From NCBI GenBank assembly GCA_963678445.1, contig OY782877.1:1922001-1986000 (forward strand): 64,000 bases of DNA, read 5' to 3'. The notes beneath the pieces were generated by a model. The model was not told where the DNA came from. It saw nothing but the letters and a program-made list of their open reading frames with translations, and did no database searches. The translations under genes were made by a program, and so were the position numbers. This document shows, one piece after another, positions 34,853-43,726 of the stretch. This stretch comes from G963678445 sp963678445 (GTDB taxonomy: Bacteria > Hydrogenedentota > Hydrogenedentia > Hydrogenedentales > G963678445). Every line of letters starts with the position of its first letter. Position 1 is the stretch's first letter.

Positions 34853-35707
34853 ATGAAAAAACTATCCCCTAGCCTCATACATGCCTTTGTCGCAATAACG
34901 CTTACACTGACGCTCTTTAGTGGATGTAGTCAAAAAAGCAAACCTGAAATTATTGCGGGCAGCACGCATATAGAACGTATTGTACAAAATTTAAGTGAAA
35001 ATACTATCCCTGTGCGCAGTCTGATTCCTGCGGCCATGTGCCCCGGACACTACGACATGCGCCCGAGTGACGTCGAGGCGGTTGCGACGTGCCGACTTAT
35101 GCTGCTGCACCCCTGGCAAAAAGACCTTAAGAACTTCACCCAGCTTCTGCGGGCTGCCAAGGTGGGTGATGAGCGGATGAATCTGATCATGGCTAAAGGA
35201 AACTGGATGCTTCCCGCACTCCAAAAACAGGCCATCGAGCGTATCGCTGCGGAATTGGATGCACAAAAGCTCCTTCCGCACGATCTGCTGCAATCGCGAA
35301 CGCAGCAATTCTGTGCAAGCATAGATCAAGCGGTGGAAAAAGTGCAGCCGCAGCTGGCACAAATCAAAACGCAGCCGGTCGCGATATTATGCAACGAACA
35401 ACAAGTCGATTTTGCCAAATGGTGCGGCTTTACCATTGCAGGCGTCTATGGACGCCCCGAGGAACTCAGCGTCGCCAAAGTAGAGGAACTGATGGCGTTG
35501 TCAAAAGCGCAGCAGGCCAGAGTGGTCGTAGATAATTTGCAAAGCGGAGACACAATGGTCAGCAAAAGCCTAGCGCGAGATATTCAGGCGCAACACGCGG
35601 TCCTCTCCAGTTTCCCCGGTGGGTTTCCAGATACCGAAACCTGGGAGGATACTTTCCTGGATAATGTGCATCGCCTTGTGGAAGCAGTAAACAACGGGAA
35701 AAAATAG
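34853..35707 (+). CDS. Metal ABC transporter substrate-binding lipoprotein (ZnuA/TroA-like)
   Basis: 284 residues. The signal peptide ends in a lipobox LFSGCS (Cys25). The TroA-type fold is suggested by AGSTHIERIVQNL, the CPGHYDMRPSDV ligand loop, and a long helical backbone (about 130-170). The first metal His sits in PGHYD, but the usual second-half His/Asp/Glu ligands are not obvious; GVYGRPEELS occupies the region of one. It may bind a different metal or complex. It is followed 1 bp later by the ATPase gene. An RPT1 copy lies directly upstream. Confidence 0.82.
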   Translation: MKKLSPSLIHAFVAITLTLTLFSGCSQKSKPEIIAGSTHIERIVQNLSENTIPVRSLIPAAMCPGHYDMRPSDVEAVATCRLMLLHPWQKDLKNFTQLLRAAKVGDERMNLIMAKGNWMLPALQKQAIERIAAELDAQKLLPHDLLQSRTQQFCASIDQAVEKVQPQLAQIKTQPVAILCNEQQVDFAKWCGFTIAGVYGRPEELSVAKVEELMALSKAQQARVVVDNLQSGDTMVSKSLARDIQAQHAVLSSFPGGFPDTETWEDTFLDNVHRLVEAVNNGKK

Positions 35708-35708
35708 C

Positions 35709-36485
35709 ATGAGTGAACCAATCGTATCTATACGCAACGCCGTTGTTTCGTATCGCGAAGATACTGCACTGCGCGATGTCTCAATCGATATTCATCGTGG
35801 TGAATTTATCGGCGTGCTCGGTCCAAACGGCGCCGGAAAAACAACCCTGCTCACCCTCATCAACGGACTGGGACAACGGACCGAGGGAGAGGTCGCTGTA
35901 TTGGGTCTGCATCCATACGCAGGACACGGCCATAAGGTACGAAAACGGGTAGGGTATGTGCGCCAGATCGAACGGATAGATCCACGCCTGCCGATCACCG
36001 TGCGGGAAACGGTGGCCGTAGGGTTATATGGTCGTCTAGGCTGGTTCAAGCGCTTGAACGCCCAACATTGGCAGAACGTGGATAAAGCATTGGAACAGGT
36101 AGGAATGACCCACCTTGCGTATCGTCCCATCGGACATCTTTCGGGGGGGGAATACCAACGTGCTGCTATTGCGCGGGCGTTGACGCAGGCGCCTGAAATC
36201 CTTCTTTTCGATGAACCGACGGCCTCTATCGATCCTAAAGCGCAACGGGATATCCTGTCCTTAATAGAACGCCTTCATCACGAACGCAATCTTACGTCCC
36301 TTTTGGTCACCCACGACTTGGCCACGTTGCCTGCCGCGTGCAGGCGAATCGTGCTCATGAAAGAAGGCACGCTATGGAAAGAAGGTACGCGTGAGGAGAT
36401 GCTTAAACCAACTACACTGGCGCAGCTTTACGATGACGAAGCTATAGGACGCATCGCGCCTGTATTAACCGGTATTCAAAACTAA
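35709..36485 (+). CDS. Metal ABC transporter ATP-binding protein (ZnuC-like)
   Basis: 258 residues with Walker A GPNGAGKTT (38-46), signature LSGGEYQRA (144-152), Walker B ILLFDEP (164-170) and the switch His in LVTHDLATLP. Family and gene order point to a zinc/manganese/iron (ZnuABC/TroABCD-type) importer. It begins 1 bp after the binding-protein stop. The permease gene, usually adjacent, is displaced by 505 bp of tandem RPT1 sequence. Confidence 0.93.
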   Translation: MSEPIVSIRNAVVSYREDTALRDVSIDIHRGEFIGVLGPNGAGKTTLLTLINGLGQRTEGEVAVLGLHPYAGHGHKVRKRVGYVRQIERIDPRLPITVRETVAVGLYGRLGWFKRLNAQHWQNVDKALEQVGMTHLAYRPIGHLSGGEYQRAAIARALTQAPEILLFDEPTASIDPKAQRDILSLIERLHHERNLTSLLVTHDLATLPAACRRIVLMKEGTLWKEGTREEMLKPTTLAQLYDDEAIGRIAPVLTGIQN

Positions 36486-36990
36486 GTGGTCAGGCCTACA
36501 CCAAGGAGATATGTTCCTTACCGTATATTCTCATAGTAAAGATTTGATACTTTTGTTTTTTTTGCTTCTTTCTTTTTCCGGTGCTCCAAGGACTACGGCC
36601 GGGTAGCCAGCGCCACTCGCAATAGTATGGTACTTGCCGTAGGTGGACAGGGCAAAGCTAAGTTAAATCCTCGTTTTTCTTTGCTTCTTCTTTTTCCGGT
36701 GCTCTGGGGACCACAGCCAAGTGGCCAAGGCCACACCTAAGAGATATGGTCCTTGCTCTGCGTAGAAAAAGTGAAGCTAAGTTAAATCTTCGTTTTTTTT
36801 GCTTCTTCTTTTTCCGGTACTCTGGGACCACAGCCAAGTGGCCAAGGCCACACCCAAGAGATATGGTCCTTGCTCTGCGTAGAAAAAGTGAAGCTAAGTT
36901 AAATCTTCGTTTTTCTTTGCTTCTTTCTTTTTCCGTAAAAAGAAAGAAGGAGAAGTAACCGTTTTTTTAAAACTTTCGCTGGGAAAAAAT
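36486..36990 (+). repeat. Tandem RPT1 array inside the metal ABC operon
   Basis: Units begin with TTGCTTCTT(T)CTTTTTCCGG at 36562, 36681, 36799 and 36917, giving periods of 119, 118 and 118 bp. Each contains GACCACAGCCAAGTGGCCAA, then ATATGGTCCTTGC and GAAGCTAAGTTAAATCTTCG. The last unit ends in the A/T hairpin 36920-36949. A diverged unit precedes the array (36488-36560). A short open frame across the repeats is an artefact. The array lies between the ATPase and permease genes. Confidence 0.9.
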
Positions 36991-37827
36991 ATGATTTTGG
37001 ACGCATTACAACATAGCTATTTACAGCACGCCTTGCTGGCGGGTTTATTTGCCGGTATTCTCTGCTCCGTCACCGGCGTATTCGTCGTGACCATGCACCT
37101 TTCCTTCCTTGGCGTATGTATCGCACACGCCGCCTTCGCCGGCGCACTACTGGGTGTATGGATGCACTTCGATCCACTGTGGGGCGCACTTGCCTTCAGC
37201 CTCTTCGCCGCAGTATTAATCGGTCCGCTTGCCGATCGCGGCGAACTCAACCCCGACACCTCCACCGGCATAGTTTTTTCCTTCATGCTCGGCCTTGCCT
37301 TTTTATTCCTCGGCATGACCCCCGGTGCAAAGACCGAAGCACTCAGTCTTTTTTGGGGCAGCATACTCACCGCCTCCCGTTTCGACGTCGCCGTCCTCGC
37401 TTTTACCGCTCTTTTTACCGTTCTCGGCGTCCTTCTTTTTTACAAAGAGATTCAGGCCGTGCTCTGCCACCGCGCTGTTGCACTCGCGGTCGGCATTCCC
37501 GCCGCATGGGTCTTCTACGCACTCCTCTTCGGCGCCAGCGTCACCATCGCCGTCACCCTGCGCAGCATCGGCGGCCTGCTTATCTACAGCCTGGTACTCA
37601 ACCCCGCTGCAGCGGCCTTTCAACTTACCTACAGCCTCAAACGGATGTTTCTTCTGTCCGCTCTCTTCGGCGTTGCATCCTGTTGGGCGGGATTGTTCGC
37701 CTCATACTACTGGGATCTGCCTGCAGGCGCCGCTATCGTACTAACTTCCACAACCCTCTTCGCAGTGGCCACCCTTTTTTCACCTAAAAAGAAAGTTTGC
37801 TCATGGAAACCGACCACCGGAAAATGA
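36991..37827 (+). CDS. Metal ABC transporter permease (ZnuB-like)
   Basis: 278 residues, eight or so hydrophobic segments, with the ABC-3 family features GVFVVTMHLSFLGVCIAHAA near residue 30 and RSIGGLLIYSLVLNPAAAA near residue 190. It should form the membrane channel for the ATPase encoded upstream. The last 25 bp overlap the methyltransferase reading frame, so that gene is probably translated from the same message. No good ribosome-binding site is seen; AAACTTTCGCTGGG lies upstream. Confidence 0.92.
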   Translation: MILDALQHSYLQHALLAGLFAGILCSVTGVFVVTMHLSFLGVCIAHAAFAGALLGVWMHFDPLWGALAFSLFAAVLIGPLADRGELNPDTSTGIVFSFMLGLAFLFLGMTPGAKTEALSLFWGSILTASRFDVAVLAFTALFTVLGVLLFYKEIQAVLCHRAVALAVGIPAAWVFYALLFGASVTIAVTLRSIGGLLIYSLVLNPAAAAFQLTYSLKRMFLLSALFGVASCWAGLFASYYWDLPAGAAIVLTSTTLFAVATLFSPKKKVCSWKPTTGK

Positions 37828-38432
37828 ATATTGCCATTCAGGAATTCTTTGACGTACGCGCCCATAAATGGGAGTCTTTTATCTGTCCTGAACACCCCGA
37901 ACGTCTGAAAATCATTTTTTCACAATTTACCATCGCCTCCGGAAGCACCGTCGTCGACGTTGGCACGGGAAGCGGGGTCGTTTTACCTATCCTCGCCCAA
38001 CGCACTGAAGGAAAAGTCCGCTTCATCGCTGTCGATTTGGCCTATAAAATGGTGGTTGAGGCGCGCAAACGCACCGCGAAGGATTTGGAAAAACACGACG
38101 CCGATTATATGCAAGGAGATGTGTGCGATATTCCCCTTGCCCCCAACAGCATCGACTGGATTATCTGCAACAGCTGCTTTCCCCATTTCGCGGATCAACA
38201 ACGCTGCGTAAGCCAAATGGCAACGTGCCTGCGTCCTGGCGGACGGTTGCTGGTCTGTCATACAGAAAGCCGAGAGACTATCAACACATTTCACCGAAAA
38301 GTGGGGGACATTGTCGGAGGGCACGAATTGCCCGACGACGACGCGATGAAAGCATTGGTCTCGCATGCAGGACTGCACCTGCTCCATCTGGAAGACAGCG
38401 CTACGCAGTACATAATGCTCGCAGAAAAATAG
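37803..38432 (+). CDS. Class I SAM-dependent methyltransferase
   Basis: 209 residues. Motif I is VVDVGTGSGVVLPIL (about 42-56), followed by FIAVDLAYKMVVEA, and CLRPGGRLLVCHT is the post-I region; this fits the Methyltransf_11/25 group. I chose ATG 37803; ATG 37824, which overlaps the permease stop as ATGA, is an equally good start. Linkage to the metal transporter suggests a metal- or metallophore-related role, but the substrate is unknown. Confidence 0.88.
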   Translation: METDHRKMNIAIQEFFDVRAHKWESFICPEHPERLKIIFSQFTIASGSTVVDVGTGSGVVLPILAQRTEGKVRFIAVDLAYKMVVEARKRTAKDLEKHDADYMQGDVCDIPLAPNSIDWIICNSCFPHFADQQRCVSQMATCLRPGGRLLVCHTESRETINTFHRKVGDIVGGHELPDDDAMKALVSHAGLHLLHLEDSATQYIMLAEK

Positions 38433-38438
38433 AAATTC

Positions 38439-38500
38439 CTTGGGGGAAAACCCTTTTTTCAAAAAGGGTTTTCCCCCAAGCCCCCTTTCCAAAAAACTTT
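38439..38500 (+). repeat. RPT2 hairpin element, copy 3 (terminator-like)
   Basis: Arms CTTGGGGGAAAACCCTTTTT and AAAAAGGGTTTTCCCCCAAG pair almost perfectly, followed by CCCCCTTTCCAAAAAACTTT. It begins 7 bp after the methyltransferase stop. Confidence 0.85.
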
Positions 38501-38519
38501 AATCTCTTGTGGTTTCGGA

Positions 38520-38626
38520 GCTATACCCAAAAGGTATGGCCATTGCCATGGCTAACCATAGTAAAGCCAACTTAAGTCGTCGTTTTTCTTTGCTTCTTTC
38601 TTTTTCCGCAAAAAGAAAAACCTCAA
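38520..38626 (+). repeat. Diverged RPT1 copy with A/T hairpin tail
   Basis: Contains CCCAAAAGGTATGGCCATTG, AAAGCCAACTTAAGTCGTCG, then TTTTTCTTTGCTTCTTTCTT and a decayed hairpin. It lies between RPT2 copy 3 and the convergent dsbD gene. Confidence 0.65.
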
Positions 38627-38636
38627 GAAATGGCGG

Positions 38637-40394
38637 CTACTTCACAGGACGCACAATAATGAAGGCGGGTAATCCCTTAACCTGATAGTGTTTCATCACC
38701 GCGGCAGTTATCAGGTCCTTCGGATCTTCGGCCTGAAACTTTATCTTGACGTAGTCTTCCAGCCGTTGCAGCACTTCGGGATCTTTCAGCACTTTTTTAT
38801 CCATCACATTACAATTTTTGCACCACGTAGCCCAAAAATCGATGATGGCGTACTTTTGATCTTTCTGCGCCGTTGCTAAACCCTCAGCAAGCGAAGCCGT
38901 CCAAACTGTTTCAACATCGCTTACTATATAATCCTCCGCAGCAGAGTTGCTCTGATACAGGGTGTAGGCCATGTAGCCGTAGTAGGCGGCAAAAAGCAGA
39001 ATAAAAACGCCGAAGGCCTGCTTGACCCGGTTCATCCAAGCGCCGGGTTTAGGCAAAAAGGAAAGTCCTGCACCCAAAAATGGCCATGGCAACGCCATGC
39101 CTACACCCAGAGTAAAAGGGAGTAGCAAGGCCAGCGTGTAACCCTTTGCAAACTGATCTTGTGCATAGACAATGGTGTAAATCACCACGGGTGCTACGCA
39201 CGCACCTGCAAGCAGTGCGGAAATAGCACCCATGAAAAAGGCTATGACAAAGCGACCCTTTTCATTTTTACGGATACTTACCTTGGCCTGATATTTAGAA
39301 AAATCTATGTGGATGAGATCGAACATGGCCAGAGCGAGCAGGATAAAAAGAACGGCGATAGCCGCGTTGAACCATGGCGTTGCATTTAATGCGCCAAAGG
39401 TACTGGATATCCCAAGCACAACAACAAGGCCCAGCAGGCCATAGACTAATGCAATCGCTATGCCGTAGGCTAATCCCAACATGAATCCGCGTAGTTTGCT
39501 TCCTGCACGCGCACCTGCACCTATAATACCCACATTAATTGGTATCAGAGGCAACACGCACGGTGTCAGGTTTAACGCCAGGCCGCCGAGTAGGATTAGT
39601 ACCAGCACCAACCACCACTGTTTTTCGGCAAGCAGATTATTCTCCAGCCCTTTACCCTGTTCTGTGCGATCGAGGAAGGCCAAAAAATCTGCTTTATTGG
39701 CATACCCGTCCAAGCGGCCCACTACTTCGAAATTTTCGGCCTGTTTCTGCCAGCCTTCCGTGGCAGACGTTGTAGCCAGCGGCGCTTCCGGTGTCGTTTC
39801 AGATGCTTTGGCGATATTTTCGGGAGTTGAAACCGTCCATTTTACTTTTCCTAATAATGGACTTTGTGCGCTTGCCGGTACTTGTGCGGCTGCCACAGGA
39901 ATTTCTATTTCAACCGCTTCCGTTTTGGGTGCACTGCATTGTGTATTATTGCACGCCTGATACGACAACGCCCCTTTCAATATATATTTACCCGGCAAAG
40001 TTTCAGGTTTGCATCGCAGATGCACACCAATTACAAACTTTTTTTCGTACACCGCCATCATATCTTCCGAAAAGGGGAATTTTAGTTCAACATGCGTTGG
40101 ATATACTACTTCCTCTACCGAAAATATCCTAGTATCGTCAAATGACAACGTTGTGGGAATTAGAAAACTGTCCAGGGGCGTATGACTGTTAACATGCCAG
40201 CCGTCACTGATCTCAATTGCAACTGCCAGTCGAAAAACAGCGTCCGGTGCTGTTTCCTTAATATCCGTTGCCGTTTCTATCTGCAATTGTGGCCCCTGAT
40301 CCTGAAAACCAAATTGTCCAACTGCGGCTAACATGAAAGAAAATAACGCGACGGCTTTAATAGCAACAGATTTACGTGGTATATCCATACTCAT
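38637..40394 (-). CDS. dsbD: Thiol:disulfide interchange protein DsbD
   Basis: 585 residues with the three-part DsbD plan. The signal/anchor is followed by an N-terminal alpha domain with the Cys pair in YQACNNTQCSAP. A membrane core follows with Cys in NLTPCVLPLIPIN and AGACVAPVV, then a C-terminal thioredoxin domain with WATWCKNC (Cys525/Cys528). It carries electrons from cytoplasmic thioredoxin to periplasmic thiols. trxA, a possible electron donor, lies at 48958-49278. The start at 40394 has GGGAGAAG about 9 bp upstream. Confidence 0.93.
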   Translation of the reverse strand: MSMDIPRKSVAIKAVALFSFMLAAVGQFGFQDQGPQLQIETATDIKETAPDAVFRLAVAIEISDGWHVNSHTPLDSFLIPTTLSFDDTRIFSVEEVVYPTHVELKFPFSEDMMAVYEKKFVIGVHLRCKPETLPGKYILKGALSYQACNNTQCSAPKTEAVEIEIPVAAAQVPASAQSPLLGKVKWTVSTPENIAKASETTPEAPLATTSATEGWQKQAENFEVVGRLDGYANKADFLAFLDRTEQGKGLENNLLAEKQWWLVLVLILLGGLALNLTPCVLPLIPINVGIIGAGARAGSKLRGFMLGLAYGIAIALVYGLLGLVVVLGISSTFGALNATPWFNAAIAVLFILLALAMFDLIHIDFSKYQAKVSIRKNEKGRFVIAFFMGAISALLAGACVAPVVIYTIVYAQDQFAKGYTLALLLPFTLGVGMALPWPFLGAGLSFLPKPGAWMNRVKQAFGVFILLFAAYYGYMAYTLYQSNSAAEDYIVSDVETVWTASLAEGLATAQKDQKYAIIDFWATWCKNCNVMDKKVLKDPEVLQRLEDYVKIKFQAEDPKDLITAAVMKHYQVKGLPAFIIVRPVK

Positions 40395-40882
40395 TTTTCG
40401 TTTCTTCTCCCATTCCCCTTGAGTTTTTTTAAAAAAGGACTATTTTCGACGCTCATTTTTTAGCTGTTTTTCTTTTGAGATATTCTGAATTGTACTACGT
40501 TCTTCCAGGCTATCGCACCCGTTGGATGCTTGCGGAATGATGACCCGGAAAAGGGGATTCCCTTGATCGAAAACAAGAGCCATCATTCCGCAAGCGTGGA
40601 GAGAGAAGGCATGCTAACGGACATCTAATCTGACGCGCCAAGACGCTTTTGCTTGTGTTAATTTTTCAACCGGTTTGATTTGTTTTTTATAAAACAATAC
40701 ATAAGCGTCTTTTATTTCTCCCCGACTCTAGTGGAAGATACTTTGCAATCTCTTATAAACGGCAACGTTTTGGGTTAGGAATGTGAAGGACATACCTCTC
40801 GGTTTTGATTGCTGAACGCTTTTGTATGAGGATGCTTCGCATCCGGCGAAATTTAAAAAAAATGTGCCTGAAAAGATACTTT
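40395..40882. other. Intergenic region with a 68-bp palindromic structure
   Basis: Perfect 15-bp inverted arms GCTTGCGGAATGATG (40529-40543) and CATCATTCCGCAAGC (40582-40596) enclose 38 bp that contain a smaller AAGGG/CCCTT hairpin. The rest of this gap up to the pilB promoter shows no gene I can support. Confidence 0.6.
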
Positions 40883-40911
40883 TGGACAAGCGAGGCTCCT
40901 CTTCTTATAAT
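40883..40911 (+). promoter_or_regulatory. Promoter of pilB
   Basis: TGGACA at 40883-40888, 17-bp spacer, consensus TATAAT at 40906-40911; AAAGGAT precedes the start codon by about 10 bp. Confidence 0.65.
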
Positions 40912-40946
40912 CATACGGTGAAAGACAGATTAAAAGGATACTGCCT

Positions 40947-42911
40947 ATGACGGATGAACTATCAAAAAGTGGTGAATCGCTTGTTAAACAAGAGCTCATC
41001 ACGCGTGAAGACCTTTCTCGTGCGCAAGCGCATGAAGCAAAGACCGGCATGCCGTGGTATAAGCAATTGTTGCAGAAGCGAAAACTAAATTTTGCTTCGG
41101 TGGAGGAGGTTCTTCGCTATGAATTTCACTCCAAATCAGTGCGCAACCAGCAAAAAGCACTTGGGGACGCTTTGGTAGAAGCCGGTGAGCTCTCTCAGAC
41201 GGATCTGCAGCATGCTTTAAAGCTGCAAAAGCACAACGGACGATTATTGGGTAATATCCTGATTGAAAATAAATATGTCTCAAAGAATGCTATTGGCCGT
41301 GTCTTGGCAAATCAGTATGGGTTAGAATTTATCGATATAGATACTATCGTCAGCCAGCCAGAAGCCTTAAAAACCGTGCCAGAAAGTATGGCAAAGCGAA
41401 ATCAGTTTTTACCTGTTGCCCTGGATCAAGATAAATTAACGGTACTTATAACAAGTCCGCAGATAGGGGAGCGTCTGGAAAGCACCGGTATTCTCTTGCA
41501 AAAGCGGATTCATGCTGTGCTGACCGCTTCTACTGATTTTGTGGGTGAAATTGAAGCGCGTTATGCCCATCTTCATGCCATGGAACCTGACGAAGTTGCT
41601 GTCGATGACATGGCGCCTACCGCACCTATAAAGAAGTATTTACTCGAGACCTCTGCAGAAGTGGAGGAGGAATCGTTTACGCATAAGGATGTAGATCCCA
41701 TGGAAGAAACCACGCTTGCTGTCGATGAAAAACATGACCGTTTTGAAGATATCGCCCGGATGGCTTCGGGTACTTCAGTCGTCAATATGGTAAACACAGT
41801 CATTGAGGGTGCTGTCAATTCTGGCGCTACCGATATTCACCTGGACCCACAAGACCCGGAAATGCGGGTACGTTACCGTATCGACGGTATTTTACATGAT
41901 ATTATGAGTATTCCAAAAACGATGCAGCTAGCCGTAGTTTCGCGTGTTAAAATCATCGCTGATCTGGATATTACCGAAACCCGCCATCCTCAGGATGGGC
42001 ATATAGGCTTGGAAATCAGCGACCGGGAATTTGATGTGCGCGTGGCTACCCTGCCAACCTTCCTGGGAGAACGGGTTGTCCTTCGCCTGTTAGATCAATC
42101 CACCATTTTATCGGGTATAAAATATCTCGGGCTGGAAAAGGAAGATGAAAAGAAGCTGAATCATATTATAGATCAGCCTTATGGCATGATCCTGGTAACG
42201 GGACCTACGGGAAGTGGTAAAACTACGACATTATATGCAGCGCTGAATCAGAAGAATGTAATGACCGATAGTATCGTTACCTTGGAAGATCCCGTTGAGT
42301 ATCAATTATCCGGTATTAATCAGGTGCAAATTGATCCGGAAATAGGGGTTACATTTGCACACACTCTGCGTGCGGCGCTTCGCCAGGACATTGATGTACT
42401 GCTGGTAGGGGAAATTCGCGACAAGGAAACTGCACGCATTGCCGTCCGTGCTTCCATGACTGGACATTTGGTTTTCAGCACGTTGCATACCAATGATGCT
42501 CCCGAGGCCATCGGTACGCTACGCAATATGGGCGTACCTTCCTACCTTATTTGCAGCGCACTGACTGCAGTCATAGGACAGCGGCTGGTACGCACGATTT
42601 GTCCGGAATGCAAGGCAAGTTTTAAACCTACCGCAACCTTACTTAAATCTATTGGCTTGCCTACCACGGTTAAATCGTTATATCGCGGTAAAGGCTGTGA
42701 TCATTGCTATAACACGGGTAATTTTGGCCGCACAGGTATCTTTGAAGTACTTGAAATCACCCCGGCTATCCGCTCTATGATTTCCGACGAGCTTTCTACT
42801 GAAGAAATCACTAAAAATTCCAAACTTAAAACCATGGCTATGCGCTGTCGCCAAAAAGTACGCAGCGGCGATGTAAATCCTGAGGAATTTTTACGCGTCA
42901 TCCGTACCTGA
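40947..42911 (+). CDS. pilB: Type IV pilus/T2SS assembly ATPase (PilB/GspE)
   Basis: 654 residues. Two N-terminal MshEN-like domains (about 1-65 and 70-210) precede the ATPase. The ATPase has Walker A GPTGSGKTTT (419-428), Asp box TLEDPVE, His box and Walker B VLLVGEIRDKETA. A C-terminal tetracysteine zinc site follows (CPEC, then CDHC). It powers pilus or pseudopilus polymerisation from the cytoplasmic face and probably serves the pseudopilins at 8.2 and 33.6 kb. No pilC, pilT or gspD neighbours are present; it stands alone behind its own promoter. PilB versus GspE is not settled. Confidence 0.92.
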   Translation: MTDELSKSGESLVKQELITREDLSRAQAHEAKTGMPWYKQLLQKRKLNFASVEEVLRYEFHSKSVRNQQKALGDALVEAGELSQTDLQHALKLQKHNGRLLGNILIENKYVSKNAIGRVLANQYGLEFIDIDTIVSQPEALKTVPESMAKRNQFLPVALDQDKLTVLITSPQIGERLESTGILLQKRIHAVLTASTDFVGEIEARYAHLHAMEPDEVAVDDMAPTAPIKKYLLETSAEVEEESFTHKDVDPMEETTLAVDEKHDRFEDIARMASGTSVVNMVNTVIEGAVNSGATDIHLDPQDPEMRVRYRIDGILHDIMSIPKTMQLAVVSRVKIIADLDITETRHPQDGHIGLEISDREFDVRVATLPTFLGERVVLRLLDQSTILSGIKYLGLEKEDEKKLNHIIDQPYGMILVTGPTGSGKTTTLYAALNQKNVMTDSIVTLEDPVEYQLSGINQVQIDPEIGVTFAHTLRAALRQDIDVLLVGEIRDKETARIAVRASMTGHLVFSTLHTNDAPEAIGTLRNMGVPSYLICSALTAVIGQRLVRTICPECKASFKPTATLLKSIGLPTTVKSLYRGKGCDHCYNTGNFGRTGIFEVLEITPAIRSMISDELSTEEITKNSKLKTMAMRCRQKVRSGDVNPEEFLRVIRT

Positions 42912-43010
42912 GTCTATCCAGCGACCACAAGTTAGCAGTAGTTAGCAATAAAAAAAGCTATCAAGATAAACTTGACACGATTATAAAGTTAAATCTGCTC
43001 CTGTTATGTT

Positions 43011-43054
43011 GCACCCAAGGACTTTGTTTTTTAAAACTTTTGCTCCTTGGGTGC
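43011..43054. terminator. Possible terminator hairpin downstream of pilB
   Basis: 11-bp arms GCACCCAAGGA / TCCTTGGGTGC around an AT-rich 22-nt loop, about 100 bp after pilB. It marks the left limit of the DnaA-box-rich region. Confidence 0.5.
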
Positions 43055-43079
43055 TTGCTTTTCCCGTCTTCCTTTGCTA

Positions 43080-43726
43080 GCATGTCGGACACGATTTGGG
43101 GATAAAGCCGCCATCCCTGTGGATAACTTGTGTAGAACTTGTTTTGACCACAATTTGGCGTGCTTTTAAAAAACCGTTGAAAACTACTTCAACCTGTTTT
43201 ATATAAACGGTTTATCAATTGAATATATGTCCTTAACCGTGTTTTTATAGAGTTTATAACTCTTTGAAATATAAAGACTTAAAAAACTCTATAAAATCGG
43301 TTTCCTTGTGGATTACGCGGTGGATAAACATGTTCCACGCATTGTGGAAAAGATGTGTGCAATAGCGTTTTGCCCGCTTTTTATAGCGCAAAATGCATCG
43401 TGGAAAACTTCTGACAACTGTGGAACATTATCTCCAAGCGAAATGTGGAAAAAAACATAGGCGCTGTGGACAAGGCGTTAAAGTTATCCACTTTCATAAA
43501 GACTTTTACACAGGGAAAAAAACTGTGTTTTACTAATTGTGGACAGTTGGGGATAAACAAGCTTTTCTTTCCACAGTTTATTCACTCTGTAATTCCTTAT
43601 AAATAAAGGAGTTAATTAGCTTTTCCCCGGTTTCCACAGCATTACTACTATGACGACTTGTTTTATATATAAACTTAATTAAAAATACAGGGGTTTTCTA
43701 TCCACAAAACGCCCGGAGAACGGAAA
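43080..43726. other. Candidate chromosomal replication origin (oriC) upstream of dnaN
   Basis: An AT-rich, gene-free stretch dense in DnaA-box-like 9-mers. TGTGGATAA at 43118 is perfect; TGTGGATTA (43307), GGTGGATAA (43319), TTATCCACT (43484) and CTATCCACA (43698) have one mismatch. Looser variants are TGTGGAAAA (43343, 43444), TGTGGACAA (43465) and TGTGGACAG (43539). Very AT-rich tracts and an inverted repeat TTTTATAGAGTTT...AAACTCTATAAAA (about 43245-43295) could be the unwinding element. dnaN follows directly. dnaA is not in the window. Confidence 0.75.

Noticed and set aside
36562..36949. CRISPR-like array
   Set aside because: Units are contiguous 118-bp repeats without unique spacers, and no cas genes are present.
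36746..36958. Short open frame inside the 36.5-kb repeats
   Set aside because: Lies wholly in the RPT1 array and repeats with it; no independent support.
40529..40596. Integron attC site
   Set aside because: The palindrome lacks the conserved RYYYAAC/GTTRRRY core ends and there is no integrase or cassette array.
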